60,613 bases of DNA. Source: Bacillota bacterium (GTDB lineage: Bacteria; Sysuimicrobiota; Sysuimicrobiia; Sysuimicrobiales; Segetimicrobiaceae). The notes beneath the pieces are model-generated. The model had not been told where the DNA came from. It was given only the letters and a program-made list of their open reading frames with translations, and searched no databases. This document shows positions 1-8,148 of the stretch, piece by piece (the first letter of the stretch is position 1; each line of letters begins with the position of its first letter). Location: assembly GCA_021324255.1 (NCBI GenBank), contig JAJPJL010000051.1, positions 1 to 60,613 on the forward strand, in the 5' to 3' direction. Both the position numbers and the translations under genes were made by a program.

Positions 1-819
1 AACGACGCACGACGCTTGCGGAATACGCCCGGCATCAAAGTGGTCTCGCCGAGCGTTCTGGCGCGCATCATCGGATTGTGGCCGAACCTGCGGGCGGAGC
101 ACCTCAAACAGCTTCGGGTCCGCGAGGCGTTGAGTCTCGCGGCAGACCGTCAGCGTATGGTTGATGAGATCGCGTTCGGCGAGGGAGCCGTTGCACGCGG
201 GCCGATTGCCAGTACGTCGCCCTACTTTGATTCGAGCCTACCCGTCATCCACCGCGATGTCGCTGCCGCGAACAAGCTGCTCGACGAAGCCGGGCTGAAA
301 CGTGGTGCGGACGGTACTCGCTTCACGGTGCGGTTGCGGCACGTCGCATCTCTCGACACGTTCGCCAAAACGGCGCAGATCCTGAAGGAAAACTACGCCG
401 ATGTCGGCGTGCGCGTCGATATCATCGCTGCCGAAGTCACTACGACGCTCACGGCGATCTTCGTCAATTCCGACTTCGATGTCGCCGTGTACTCCGCGCC
501 CATGGGGCCGGAGCCGGGTCTAGCCCTGACGCAATATCTCAGTTCCCAGGGGCTGACGAAGGCATTCTTCTCAAACGCTCCGGGCTATCAGAACCTTCGC
601 GTCGACCAACTCATAGCCGAGTCGGTCGCGACGATCGACCCGACGAAGCGGGCCGCCATTTACCGGGAGATCCAGCGTATGATCATGGTCGATCTCCCCG
701 TCATTCCGCTGTGGGAGCCGCGATTTCTCACGGCGTACCGGACCGACTTCGAGAATGTGTTTACGCAGCCCGACGATCGCTACATCAACTTCACCCGTAC
801 GTGGCACCGATCTCGATGA
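1..819 (+). CDS. Peptide-type ABC transporter substrate-binding protein, family 5 (5' end outside window)
   Basis: This is the C-terminal part, about 272 residues, of an extracellular solute-binding protein of family 5 (DppA/OppA/NikA type). The frame is open through base 1, so the start and signal peptide lie outside the window. Supporting segments are the helix with AAANKLLDEAGLKRG, the central RVDIIAAEV strand and the late QRMIMVDLPVIPLWEP segment, all usual in the last third of this family. Two DppB/DppC-type permeases follow on the same strand, 28 bases downstream, which supports the assignment. The family captures peptides, nickel or other small solutes outside the membrane; the substrate cannot be read from this fragment. 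Confidence 0.88.
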   Translation, partial: NDARRLRNTPGIKVVSPSVLARIIGLWPNLRAEHLKQLRVREALSLAADRQRMVDEIAFGEGAVARGPIASTSPYFDSSLPVIHRDVAAANKLLDEAGLKRGADGTRFTVRLRHVASLDTFAKTAQILKENYADVGVRVDIIAAEVTTTLTAIFVNSDFDVAVYSAPMGPEPGLALTQYLSSQGLTKAFFSNAPGYQNLRVDQLIAESVATIDPTKRAAIYREIQRMIMVDLPVIPLWEPRFLTAYRTDFENVFTQPDDRYINFTRTWHRSR

Positions 820-847
820 CGCGTCATTGCGCTAGCGTCGCAACCGC

Positions 848-1807
848 ATGAGCCGGTACTGGGGGCGCAGGTTACTGCAGGCGATCCCCCTGTCGCTTGG
901 TGTTGTTGTCTTGACCTTTGTCCTCATTCATGCAGCACCCGGCGATCCCGTCGCAACGTTGGCCGGCGAGCAGTCGACGGCTCAGTACCAGGCCCAGCTT
1001 CGGCATGATCTGGGACTGGATCGGCCGCTGTACGTGCAACTGGTCCGGTATGTGGCCGCCATCGTCCGCGGCAACCTCGGTTACTCGTTTACGTTCGGCC
1101 AGCCTGTGCTCGCGCTGATCCTCGCGCGCACGCCGGCGACCCTCCTCCTCATGGCCACGGCGCTCGTCATTTCCACGATCCTGGGCGTGGCGCTGGGCGT
1201 GGAAACGGCGACGCACGCGAGATCGCCATGGTGGAATCTCGCCTCGGTCGCGGCGGCCATCGCCTACAGCCTGCCGGCGTTTTGGGTGGGTGAGATCCTC
1301 ATCCTCATTTTCGCCGTGCAGTTCCGGTGGCTGCCCATCGTGGGCATGACGTCCCTCGAAGGCTACTCTGGACTCGCGCACTGGCTCGACCTCGGTCGTC
1401 ACCTGGTGCTGCCGACACTGACGCTCGTGAGTTTCAATCTCGCGCTCTTTGCGCGGTTGACGCGCGCCTCGATGCTTGAGGTATTGGCCCAAGAGTACGT
1501 TGTCGTGGCGCGTGCCAAGGGACTGACGCCGCGAAACGTCGTCTACAAGCACGCGCTTCGAAGCGCGCTGCTGCCGGTGATCACGATCGTCGGGCTCAAC
1601 CTCGGCACGATGCTCGCGGGTTTCGTCCTCGTGGAGACGGTCTTCGGGTGGCCGGGGTTGGGGCGGCTCACGTTCGACGCCGTCGGCGCTCGAGACTATC
1701 CGGTGATCAGCGGGTTGTTTCTCTTGACCTCGGAAGCGGTGATCGCCGCGAACCTGCTGACCGATCTCCTCTACGGGATCGTGGATCCTCGGGTTCGCTA
1801 CGCGTAG
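848..1807 (+). CDS. Peptide-type ABC transporter permease (DppB/OppB family)
   Basis: A 319-residue inner-membrane permease. It opens with the family's cytoplasmic start and first helix (RRLLQAIPLSLGVVVLTFVL) followed by the HAAPGDP motif. A large periplasmic loop comes next, then a BPD_transp_1 domain with about five helices. The cytoplasmic EAA loop is visible as EYVVVARAKGLTPRNVVYKH, where it would dock an ATPase. Length is normal for DppB. It lies 28 bases after the binding protein and 7 bases before the second permease, so the three are one transcription unit. No strong Shine-Dalgarno sequence precedes the ATG. Confidence 0.93.
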   Translation: MSRYWGRRLLQAIPLSLGVVVLTFVLIHAAPGDPVATLAGEQSTAQYQAQLRHDLGLDRPLYVQLVRYVAAIVRGNLGYSFTFGQPVLALILARTPATLLLMATALVISTILGVALGVETATHARSPWWNLASVAAAIAYSLPAFWVGEILILIFAVQFRWLPIVGMTSLEGYSGLAHWLDLGRHLVLPTLTLVSFNLALFARLTRASMLEVLAQEYVVVARAKGLTPRNVVYKHALRSALLPVITIVGLNLGTMLAGFVLVETVFGWPGLGRLTFDAVGARDYPVISGLFLLTSEAVIAANLLTDLLYGIVDPRVRYA

Positions 1808-1814
1808 CCTCGGG

Positions 1815-2642
1815 ATGCCGCGCCGCAGGGCACCCTATCTCAGGAGCCGCCCCGCGATGTTGGGAGGGTCGATCGTGGCTCTGCTCGCCCTTGCGGCTCT
1901 GTGTGCGCCGCTCCTGACCCCATACGATCCCTTGCGGCGCGGTGGGCTCGCTCTACTCGCGCCCCGCGCGGGCCACTGGTTTGGCACGGACGATCTGGGG
2001 CGCGATACGTTCACCCAGGTCCTCTACGGGATGCGCGTCTCGCTGATGATCGGAGTCACCTCCGCCGCCACGGCGGTCGTGATTGGCGTGCTCGTGGGCG
2101 CATGTGCGGGCTACTTCGGCGGCGCGGCCGACGATGTGTTGATGCGGCTGACTGAACTCTTCCAGGTGATCCCCCGCATTTTTCTGCTGATCCTGATGGT
2201 GGCACTGCTCGGTCAACGGCTGGTTGTCATCACCACGGCGATCGGTGTGTTGAGTTGGCCCGGCACGGCCCGACTCGTGCGGGCCGAATTTCTCTCGCGC
2301 CGGGAAGCCGAGTATGTGATGGCAGCTCGGGCGATCGGCGCGGGCGCGGCACGGATCATCTTCCGCCAGATCCTCCCGAATTCGCTCGCGCCCGTGGTGG
2401 TGAACGGCTCGCTGCTCGTAGGCGGCGCGATTCTCCTCGAGGCCGGCCTCGCATTCTTCGGCTTGGGTGATCAGAACACCATCAGTCTCGGGCAGATGAT
2501 CTATGCTGCGTTTCCGCTCATGCGCGATGCCTGGTGGGCCAGCTTGTTCCCCGGGCTCTTTCTTTCGCTTATCGTGGTGGCGTTCAATCTGGTTGGCGAC
2601 GGGTTGAACGAGATGTTCAATCCGCGCGCACTCCCGCGGTAG
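1815..2642 (+). CDS. Peptide-type ABC transporter permease (DppC/OppC family)
   Basis: A 275-residue partner permease of the DppC/OppC family. It has an N-terminal helix followed by the family segment HWFGTDDLGRDTFTQVLYGM (about residues 54-73), then the transmembrane domain with EAA loop EYVMAARAIGAGAARIIFRQ. The C-terminal LEAGLAFFGLG motif is also typical. It starts 7 bases after the first permease. No ATPase genes follow; the next gene encodes a DUF4392 enzyme. The ATPases must lie upstream of the window or be shared with another system. The start could be slightly downstream, because the first 15 residues are poorly conserved in the family. Confidence 0.93.
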   Translation: MPRRRAPYLRSRPAMLGGSIVALLALAALCAPLLTPYDPLRRGGLALLAPRAGHWFGTDDLGRDTFTQVLYGMRVSLMIGVTSAATAVVIGVLVGACAGYFGGAADDVLMRLTELFQVIPRIFLLILMVALLGQRLVVITTAIGVLSWPGTARLVRAEFLSRREAEYVMAARAIGAGAARIIFRQILPNSLAPVVVNGSLLVGGAILLEAGLAFFGLGDQNTISLGQMIYAAFPLMRDAWWASLFPGLFLSLIVVAFNLVGDGLNEMFNPRALPR

Positions 2643-2677
2643 GGCGGTATCGGACAACACGGGTTAGGAGGAACGGC

Positions 2678-3676
2678 ATGGCCGACATCACGTACGCGGA
2701 GGCCGTGGATGCGTTGATCTCGGCGGCGATTCGGCCGAAGAAGGCCGCGTTGCCCAACGAAACTCTGTGCGCGCTCCACGCCGCCGGGGCGGCGCTTGTC
2801 ACGGAGGCCATGCCGCTCGCGGCGGCCCGCCGCCTGGTCGACGCAGCGTGTCCAGGCCGATGGATAATGTTTCTCACCGGCGTGTACGATCCGATCGCGC
2901 TGCCATTTGGAGAGACCGACGGTCCACCCGGCGTCGCGATTTTGGCGCGGGCGGTCGACGGGCTCGGCGCGAAGCCGGTTGTCATCTGCGAAGAACCTAT
3001 CACGAGAAGTGTCGAACTCACGTCCATTGCGGCCAGGCTGCTTCCCGTGCGGGACCCCGAGCATGCTCGCCGTAAGGCGCACACCGTGCTGCTCGAGCCG
3101 TTTCCGGTGGCTTCTCTCGAAGCGTCGCAGCAGCAGGCCCGCGAGTTGCTAGCACGCTACGAACCGGCGGCCATTGTCGCGATCGAGCGACTTGGGTGGA
3201 ATGTCAAGCGCCGCTACCATTACGCCGGCGGCACGGCGCTCCCGCAGCAAGCGTACGTGGAGTGTATCGTGGAGGCGGCTCGTGCGGCCGGCATCCCGAC
3301 GCTCGCGGTGGGAGACGGCGGCAATGAGATCGGGATGGGCAGCATTCTCGAGCGCGTGCACGAAGTCGTTCCCGCGGGCCGACGATGCCAGTGTGCGTGC
3401 AACGCCGGCACGGCCTGCACCGTTCCGGCCGACACGCTCGTAGTGGCGAACACGTCAAATCTCGGCGCCTACGGGATTGCGGCCTGCATGAGCTTGCTGC
3501 TGGACCGCGCCGATCTGATCCACGATCGCTCCATGGAGGTGCGGCTGCTCGACGCCGCAGCCGCGGCCAAATGCATGGATGGTGGGTTTGTTTCTCCGAG
3601 TGTAGACGGCGGGGAAGATTCATCACTGGCCGTGGTCGAGCTCCTTCATCGAGTTGTCGACTTTGCATGCCGATAG
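2678..3676 (+). CDS. DUF4392 protein, D-glutamate cyclase-like
   Basis: A 332-residue protein matching the DUF4392 / D-glutamate cyclase C-terminal domain family. The best signatures are GDGGNEIGMGSI (around residue 211), a Cys-rich stretch RRCQCACNAGTACTVP, and TSNLGAYGIAACM. Characterised relatives convert D-glutamate to 5-oxo-D-proline. The ATG at 2678 is chosen because TAGGAGG (2665-2671) sits 6 bases before it; the frame stays open upstream but overlaps the permease in another frame. It is 35 bases after the permease, so it is probably co-transcribed with the peptide transporter. Inference: the operon may handle D-amino-acid-containing peptides such as cell-wall fragments. Confidence 0.82.
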   Translation: MADITYAEAVDALISAAIRPKKAALPNETLCALHAAGAALVTEAMPLAAARRLVDAACPGRWIMFLTGVYDPIALPFGETDGPPGVAILARAVDGLGAKPVVICEEPITRSVELTSIAARLLPVRDPEHARRKAHTVLLEPFPVASLEASQQQARELLARYEPAAIVAIERLGWNVKRRYHYAGGTALPQQAYVECIVEAARAAGIPTLAVGDGGNEIGMGSILERVHEVVPAGRRCQCACNAGTACTVPADTLVVANTSNLGAYGIAACMSLLLDRADLIHDRSMEVRLLDAAAAAKCMDGGFVSPSVDGGEDSSLAVVELLHRVVDFACR

Positions 3677-4003
3677 CCAGAGCCGGCTCCGCGAGCGAGG
3701 CTCACGATAGAGGAGCCCAGGTTCAAACCGTGCCGTGCTCATGGGCGAATCACTTCCCAACCGTAGCGCGCTCTTCTCAAGAGGAGGGCGGCCGGCGCGC
3801 TCCGTGTCCACGGACAATGGCCAGGGCGTGACCTTATACCACCCATCCCGCCGCGTGCCCCTCACGCGTCGCCCAAAGCGCGTGGTGCGACACGATCCCC
3901 TGCGAGTAGGAGCGCCGTCCATCCACGAGTAACGTGGCGAGCGAATCTAGAGCGCGGTTTTGGCCGGCAAACACTAATGAATGGGGCAACAACAAAGTTC
4001 GCG
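3677..4003. other. Intergenic region, 327 bp
   Basis: The stretch lies between the convergent DUF4392 gene (plus) and Uma2 gene (minus). No frame has a Shine-Dalgarno-supported start or a recognisable protein. It contains short inverted repeats, including GAGCC / GGCTC at about 3691-3713 and CTCTT / AAGAG at about 3771-3785, but none is followed by a T-tract. Confidence 0.5.
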
Positions 4004-4597
4004 TCACGCTATGAAGATCGACTTGAGATCGAGCACCAACCCCGGCAACTCCGGAGCGAGCGACAGTGTCGCGTATTGGTCGAAGGATGTCTCGGTCATG
4101 TCATGTCCCGGTTGGCGCTGGATCGTGCGGGGCCGGTAAGTGTAGACCACGCGATTCTGTGGGTCGATGAGCACGGCAATCCGCGCGCCGTTGATCAAAT
4201 ATGCCTGCATCTTGGCGTGGAGATCGCCGATCCGATCGCTTGGTGACGCGACCTCGAACACGGCATCCGGGCAGAGCGGCGGAAATCCTTCTTGCTCACT
4301 CGCCGACAGCTGGTCCCACCGCTCGCGCGCAACCCAGGAGGCGTCTGGGGACAGCAGCGATCCGTCACCGAGCCGGAAACCTGCGGAGGAGTCAAAGACT
4401 ACGCCCTCTGTTGTACGGTTCCAGTCACGCAGCTGCCCGAACACTTCACCGCTGCAGCGGCTGCTCTTGCCGCCCGCCGGCGTCACGATCAGCTCTCCCT
4501 TTGCGCTGCGCTCAAACTGGTACCCTGGGTTGTAGCGGGAAAGCGCCAGGATCTCATCGTCAGTCACCGGGTGCGGTTGCTTAAGGGTGATCGCCAT
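4004..4597 (-). CDS. Uma2 family (DUF820) putative restriction-endonuclease-fold protein
   Basis: A 197-residue protein of the Uma2 family, which has a PD-(D/E)XK nuclease-like fold and unknown physiological role. Visible motifs are the N-terminal VTDDEILALSRYNPGYQFE, the Asp of LLSPDASWV, the core CPDAVFEVASPSD with its Asp and Glu, and DLHAKMQAYLINGARIAVLIDP, all in the usual order. The GAGGAGAGGGG run just upstream of the ATG is a good ribosome-binding site. The gene is monocistronic and has its own promoter-like element with an adjoining palindrome. Uma2 genes are abundant in cyanobacteria, Chloroflexi and actinobacteria and often spread horizontally. Confidence 0.9.
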   Translation of the reverse strand: MAITLKQPHPVTDDEILALSRYNPGYQFERSAKGELIVTPAGGKSSRCSGEVFGQLRDWNRTTEGVVFDSSAGFRLGDGSLLSPDASWVARERWDQLSASEQEGFPPLCPDAVFEVASPSDRIGDLHAKMQAYLINGARIAVLIDPQNRVVYTYRPRTIQRQPGHDMTETSFDQYATLSLAPELPGLVLDLKSIFIA

Positions 4598-4629
4598 GGG
4601 CGCCCCTCTCCTCTGAGCGTGTCCGCTGC

Positions 4630-4656
4630 TATAGTATCATCTCTGGGGTCCCCAGA
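4630..4656 (-). promoter_or_regulatory. Extended -10 promoter with adjoining palindrome, upstream of the Uma2 gene
   Basis: On the minus strand TGATACTAT matches an extended -10 (TGn plus TATAAT-like TACTAT, 4631-4636), 34 bases before the start codon. Directly upstream, 4642-4656 is the palindrome TCTGGGG-T-CCCCAGA with perfect 7-bp arms. It reaches into the -35 position, where a repressor would block polymerase. No good -35 hexamer is present. Confidence 0.45.
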
Positions 4657-4659
4657 AGG

Positions 4660-5122
4660 CTTGACCGGACTTGGGTTGCCAGATGAATCAAGTCTTTAGG
4701 CCGCCCGTCCGACATGATGGCACCACCGGTCGATAACGCGGTCGAGTTTGTCAAACCGCGGCGCAACGGGGCGGTGTCTGGTCCTGCTGCTGGGGCCATG
4801 GTGAGCGCGAGCCCTGAACACAGGATGCGTGGGTGCACTCTTCGGATGAACACGGCGATGCGCGGGCCAAGCGGGACCGTCAGCGCCGAAGAGGCGAAGG
4901 GCGCGCCACGATGCCGTTGGAAGAAGTCGACGACTCCGGCTTCGCCGTCGCGGCGCTCCAAACGCCGTCGTGCATGCTCCGGCTGGCATAGGGAACCCGG
5001 GCGGTGAGCGTGAACCTAGACCGCGCCGGGGGGTCCGGTTCGTGACTCCGCGATCCGCGGTGCGCCCGGTGGAGACCGGCGCGGCGCGCCCCTAAGGCTG
5101 CGGAAGGGCGGGAGGCCAGCGG
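4660..5122. other. Intergenic region between Uma2 promoter and threonine synthase
   Basis: About 460 bp between divergent genes. No frame carries a convincing start or a recognisable protein on either strand. The final bases contain the GGGAGG element (5109-5114) that serves as ribosome-binding site for the threonine synthase GTG. Confidence 0.5.
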
Positions 5123-6373
5123 GTGAGCTACTACACGCATCTTGAGTGTTGCGAGTGCGGACGGACGCACCCGACCGATCGATGGCTCGGCGTGTGCTCG
5201 TGCGGTCGCAGCCTGTTCGCGCGATACGATCTCCCGCGCATCCGGGCCGAGGTGCGCCGCGAGTCGCTCATGCACCGTCCGCCGACGATGTGGCGGTACC
5301 GCGAGTTCATGCCGCTTGGCCGGGACGAGCCCGTCGTAACCTTGGGCGAAGGCTATACACCTCTGGTTCCGCTGGGCACGGTGGGACCTGCCGGCGGGCT
5401 CCACCGGTTGTTCCTGAAGGACGAGGGCCGCAATCCCACGGGTGTCTTCAAGGCGCGCGGGGCGTCGGTCGGCGTGTCCAAGGCCCGATCGCTCGGCGTA
5501 CGACGGCTCATCGTGCCGACGGTCGGGAGCGGCGGCTCCGCCTGGGCGGCCTACGGGGCGCGCGCCGGCCTCGAGGTCGCCGTGACGATGCCCGTCAGTG
5601 ACGCGCCGATGATCGCGCGGAAGGACTGCGTCGCGACCGGAGCCCGCGTCATCTTGATCGATGGAACCACCACCGATCTGTTCCGGATGAGCCAGCGGGC
5701 CGCCGACCGGTACGGCTGGACGCCCATCATCGCGCTCCGCGAGCCGTTCCGAGTGGAGGGGAAGAAGACGATGGGGTTCGAGCTGGCGGAGCAGTTTGGA
5801 TGGGAGCTTCCCGACGTGGTGCTGTATCCGACCGGCGGCGGCGTCGGACTCATCGGGATGTGGAAGGCGTTTGAGGAGTTGCAGGCGGTTGGCTGGATTG
5901 GCTCGAAGCGCCCGCGCCTGGTCGCCGTGCAGGCGGCCGGATGTGCGCCGGTCGTCCGTGCGTTCGACGCGGGCGCCGACGCGTGCGAGCCCTGGGAGCG
6001 GATGGATACCGTCGTGCCGGGTGTGAAAGTCGCCAAAGCATTTGCCGACCGGCTCATTCTCAAGGCCATCCGCGCCACGGGCGGGGCTGCCGTGGCGATC
6101 GAGGATGCGGAGACGCTCGCGACGCAACGTCGTCTGGCGCTCGAGGAGGGGCTGTATATTTCCCCCGAGGGGGCGATGACGGTGGCTGCGGGGTTTCGCC
6201 TGCGCGATGGCGGAGCGATCAAGGCACACGAGACGATCGTGGCGTTCAACACGGCTGCGGGCATGCGGTATCCGCACTTGGTCCGGGACGACCTGCCGGT
6301 CGTTCGGGCCGGCGACGAGATCGTGCTCGCCGAATCTCCGAGAAGCGACCGCGTGGCACCGGCAACCGGGTGA
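5123..6373 (+). CDS. thrC: Threonine synthase-like PLP enzyme with N-terminal zinc ribbon
   Basis: A 416-residue fold-type II PLP enzyme. Threonine synthase converts O-phospho-L-homoserine to threonine. An N-terminal zinc ribbon has Cys9/Cys12 and Cys25/Cys27. The PLP lysine is in NPTGVFKARG (about Lys110), the substrate-loop motif is VGSGGSAWAAYGARAG, and the phosphate-binding glycine loop is YPTGGGVGLIGMWKA. The GTG start follows GGGAGG. The downstream amino-acid permease starts 32 bases after the stop, and an in-frame GTG for it even overlaps the stop codon, so the two are probably one operon. Pairing with an exporter or importer leaves a catabolic threonine/serine-type lyase possible. Confidence 0.85.
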   Translation: MSYYTHLECCECGRTHPTDRWLGVCSCGRSLFARYDLPRIRAEVRRESLMHRPPTMWRYREFMPLGRDEPVVTLGEGYTPLVPLGTVGPAGGLHRLFLKDEGRNPTGVFKARGASVGVSKARSLGVRRLIVPTVGSGGSAWAAYGARAGLEVAVTMPVSDAPMIARKDCVATGARVILIDGTTTDLFRMSQRAADRYGWTPIIALREPFRVEGKKTMGFELAEQFGWELPDVVLYPTGGGVGLIGMWKAFEELQAVGWIGSKRPRLVAVQAAGCAPVVRAFDAGADACEPWERMDTVVPGVKVAKAFADRLILKAIRATGGAAVAIEDAETLATQRRLALEEGLYISPEGAMTVAAGFRLRDGGAIKAHETIVAFNTAAGMRYPHLVRDDLPVVRAGDEIVLAESPRSDRVAPATG

Positions 6374-6405
6374 GCGTCCGCACGTCGTCCAGTCCGGGGG
6401 GAGCG

Positions 6406-7899
6406 ATGGCTACGACGTCGCAGTCCGGTCAGCACTACCGCTTGGCAAAGGCCGTTGGCGTGTTCGTGATCATGGCCTCTGCGCTGTCGCACGAGTACGG
6501 CGTCACGGTCAACTTCGCCGCGACGCAGGCGCTGAGCGTGTACCCGCTCGTCCAAGGTCTCGTTCCGTGGGCCATGCTGGCCGCGGGAATCGTGTTGATC
6601 CCGAAGGTCTATCTCTACATGCGGTTCTCGCGCTACGCTCCCCGCGCCGGCTCGGTGTATGTCTGGATCGGCCGCAGCCTCAGCCTCCCTGTGAGCTTCG
6701 TGCTCGACTTCCTCAACTGGGTGTCGCTCACCGCCGCCATGGGCTTCATCGCCTTTGCCTTTGGCACGTTCCTTGGGCAGGCGCTCAAGTCCGCGGGGAT
6801 CCCCGCCGGCGGCGTTTTTCTCACACCGGCCGGCCACATCGTGCTCGGCGCGGCGCTGATCTGGGCGATCTACTGGGCCCACGTTTCGGGTGTCGGTCTC
6901 TACGGCATGTTGGTGACGGTGTTCTTCTGGATCATCGCCGCCTCCGCGCTCTTGATCGTGGGGTACGGATTCGCGACGCCGCCCGAGCACTTCATCCGGC
7001 TTGCGCAACTCAAGACCGGTGTCACGATCACACCGCCGTCATCGACGCCGGCTCCCTCGGTAGCCGCATTTCTCGCCGTCACGGGGCTCCTGGTGGCCGC
7101 GTACGGCGGGTTGAACGGCGCGCCCGCGTTGGGCGGCGAGGCGCGCGACGCCGAGCGGACGGTCCCCCTCGGTTTGGTGTTGGGATGGCTCGCCGCACTC
7201 GTGCTCTACACGCTGGTCGTCGCCGCGCTCTTTCACGCCGCGCCCTGGTGGGCGGTCGTCGCCCTGCTGCAAAACCACCAGGGTGGTCTGGCCACGGCCC
7301 CGGGTCTGATCAGCCTGACAGCCCCGCCCGTGCTCGGCGTGCTCCTCTCGCTGGCCGTCGCCTTGATCGTCGCCAAGACCGCCGTCCCACAGATGCTCGT
7401 CTGCTCGCGCCTCGTGTTTGCATGGGCCGAGGATGGCTTGTTTCCGGCGGCGTTTCTCCACACGTCGCCCCGAAAGGCGCCGGACGCCGCGCTTCGCCTC
7501 ACCGCGGGGCTGGCGACCGTGTTTATGTTGCAGTCCGCGCTCGTTGGCTGGGCGATCGCGATTGTGATTCGGGCGATGGTCATTCTCATTGTCCTCGGCG
7601 TCGTGGCGATCGGCGCGTTGAACCTCCATTACAATGGCCGGTTCCGCGGCGTCGCGTGGGCTGAAGGGGTAGGGACCGGCCCGGGCGTCGTCGTGGCGGC
7701 CCTGGCCGCCCTCGTCGTGTCGGTCGTGCTGTTGCGCAGCACCGCGATCGTGCCCCATACGGCGGTGGTGTTCCAACCGGTCTTTCAAGGCGTGATCGCG
7801 GCGCTCATCGGCGCCGGGATCTACGCGGCGGCACACGCGAGCGCCGAACGCCGGGGGTTCAGCCTGGCACAAGTGGCGGCCGAGCTGCCAACCGAGTAG
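6406..7899 (+). CDS. APC-superfamily amino-acid permease
   Basis: A 497-residue membrane protein with about 12 hydrophobic segments. The first helix carries GVFVIMASALSHEYGVTVNF, and a consensus-like GLNGAPALGGEARDAERTVP segment sits around residue 235, corresponding to the APC motif where permeases carry a conserved E(A/T)xxP-type stretch. ATG 6406 is preceded by GGGGGGAG (6396-6403); an alternative in-frame GTG at 6370 overlaps the thrC stop. It probably moves an amino acid or amine across the inner membrane in step with the upstream PLP enzyme. Substrate is unknown. Confidence 0.82.
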   Translation: MATTSQSGQHYRLAKAVGVFVIMASALSHEYGVTVNFAATQALSVYPLVQGLVPWAMLAAGIVLIPKVYLYMRFSRYAPRAGSVYVWIGRSLSLPVSFVLDFLNWVSLTAAMGFIAFAFGTFLGQALKSAGIPAGGVFLTPAGHIVLGAALIWAIYWAHVSGVGLYGMLVTVFFWIIAASALLIVGYGFATPPEHFIRLAQLKTGVTITPPSSTPAPSVAAFLAVTGLLVAAYGGLNGAPALGGEARDAERTVPLGLVLGWLAALVLYTLVVAALFHAAPWWAVVALLQNHQGGLATAPGLISLTAPPVLGVLLSLAVALIVAKTAVPQMLVCSRLVFAWAEDGLFPAAFLHTSPRKAPDAALRLTAGLATVFMLQSALVGWAIAIVIRAMVILIVLGVVAIGALNLHYNGRFRGVAWAEGVGTGPGVVVAALAALVVSVVLLRSTAIVPHTAVVFQPVFQGVIAALIGAGIYAAAHASAERRGFSLAQVAAELPTE

Positions 7900-8148
7900 A
7901 CGTCGTGTTGCCGGCGGCGTCACCGCGGCTCAGAGGCGGGCAATCGCAGGACGGTGTCCGATGGCGGGGTCTCGTGCTGCCGACGGCGGGATGGCCGCGG
8001 TGGATGACCGTGTAATGGTGACGTGTGACGCGCAGTGGCCTGCACGGTTTCACCGGGGAGAGCGACGCTTCGCCCTGCCGCGGGAGCCATGGGCGTGGCC
8101 GTCGCGCACAGCGGCAGTACCATTGTGGATGCGGGTTCGCGCGTGATC

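Noticed and set aside
3728-3745. GGTTCAAACC resembling a tRNA T-loop
   Set aside because: The flanking five bases do not pair and no acceptor or anticodon stem can be drawn.
8040-8120. GGGGAGAGC segment resembling part of a glycine riboswitch
   Set aside because: The matching CCGAAGG-type half is absent and the downstream gene is not glycine-related.
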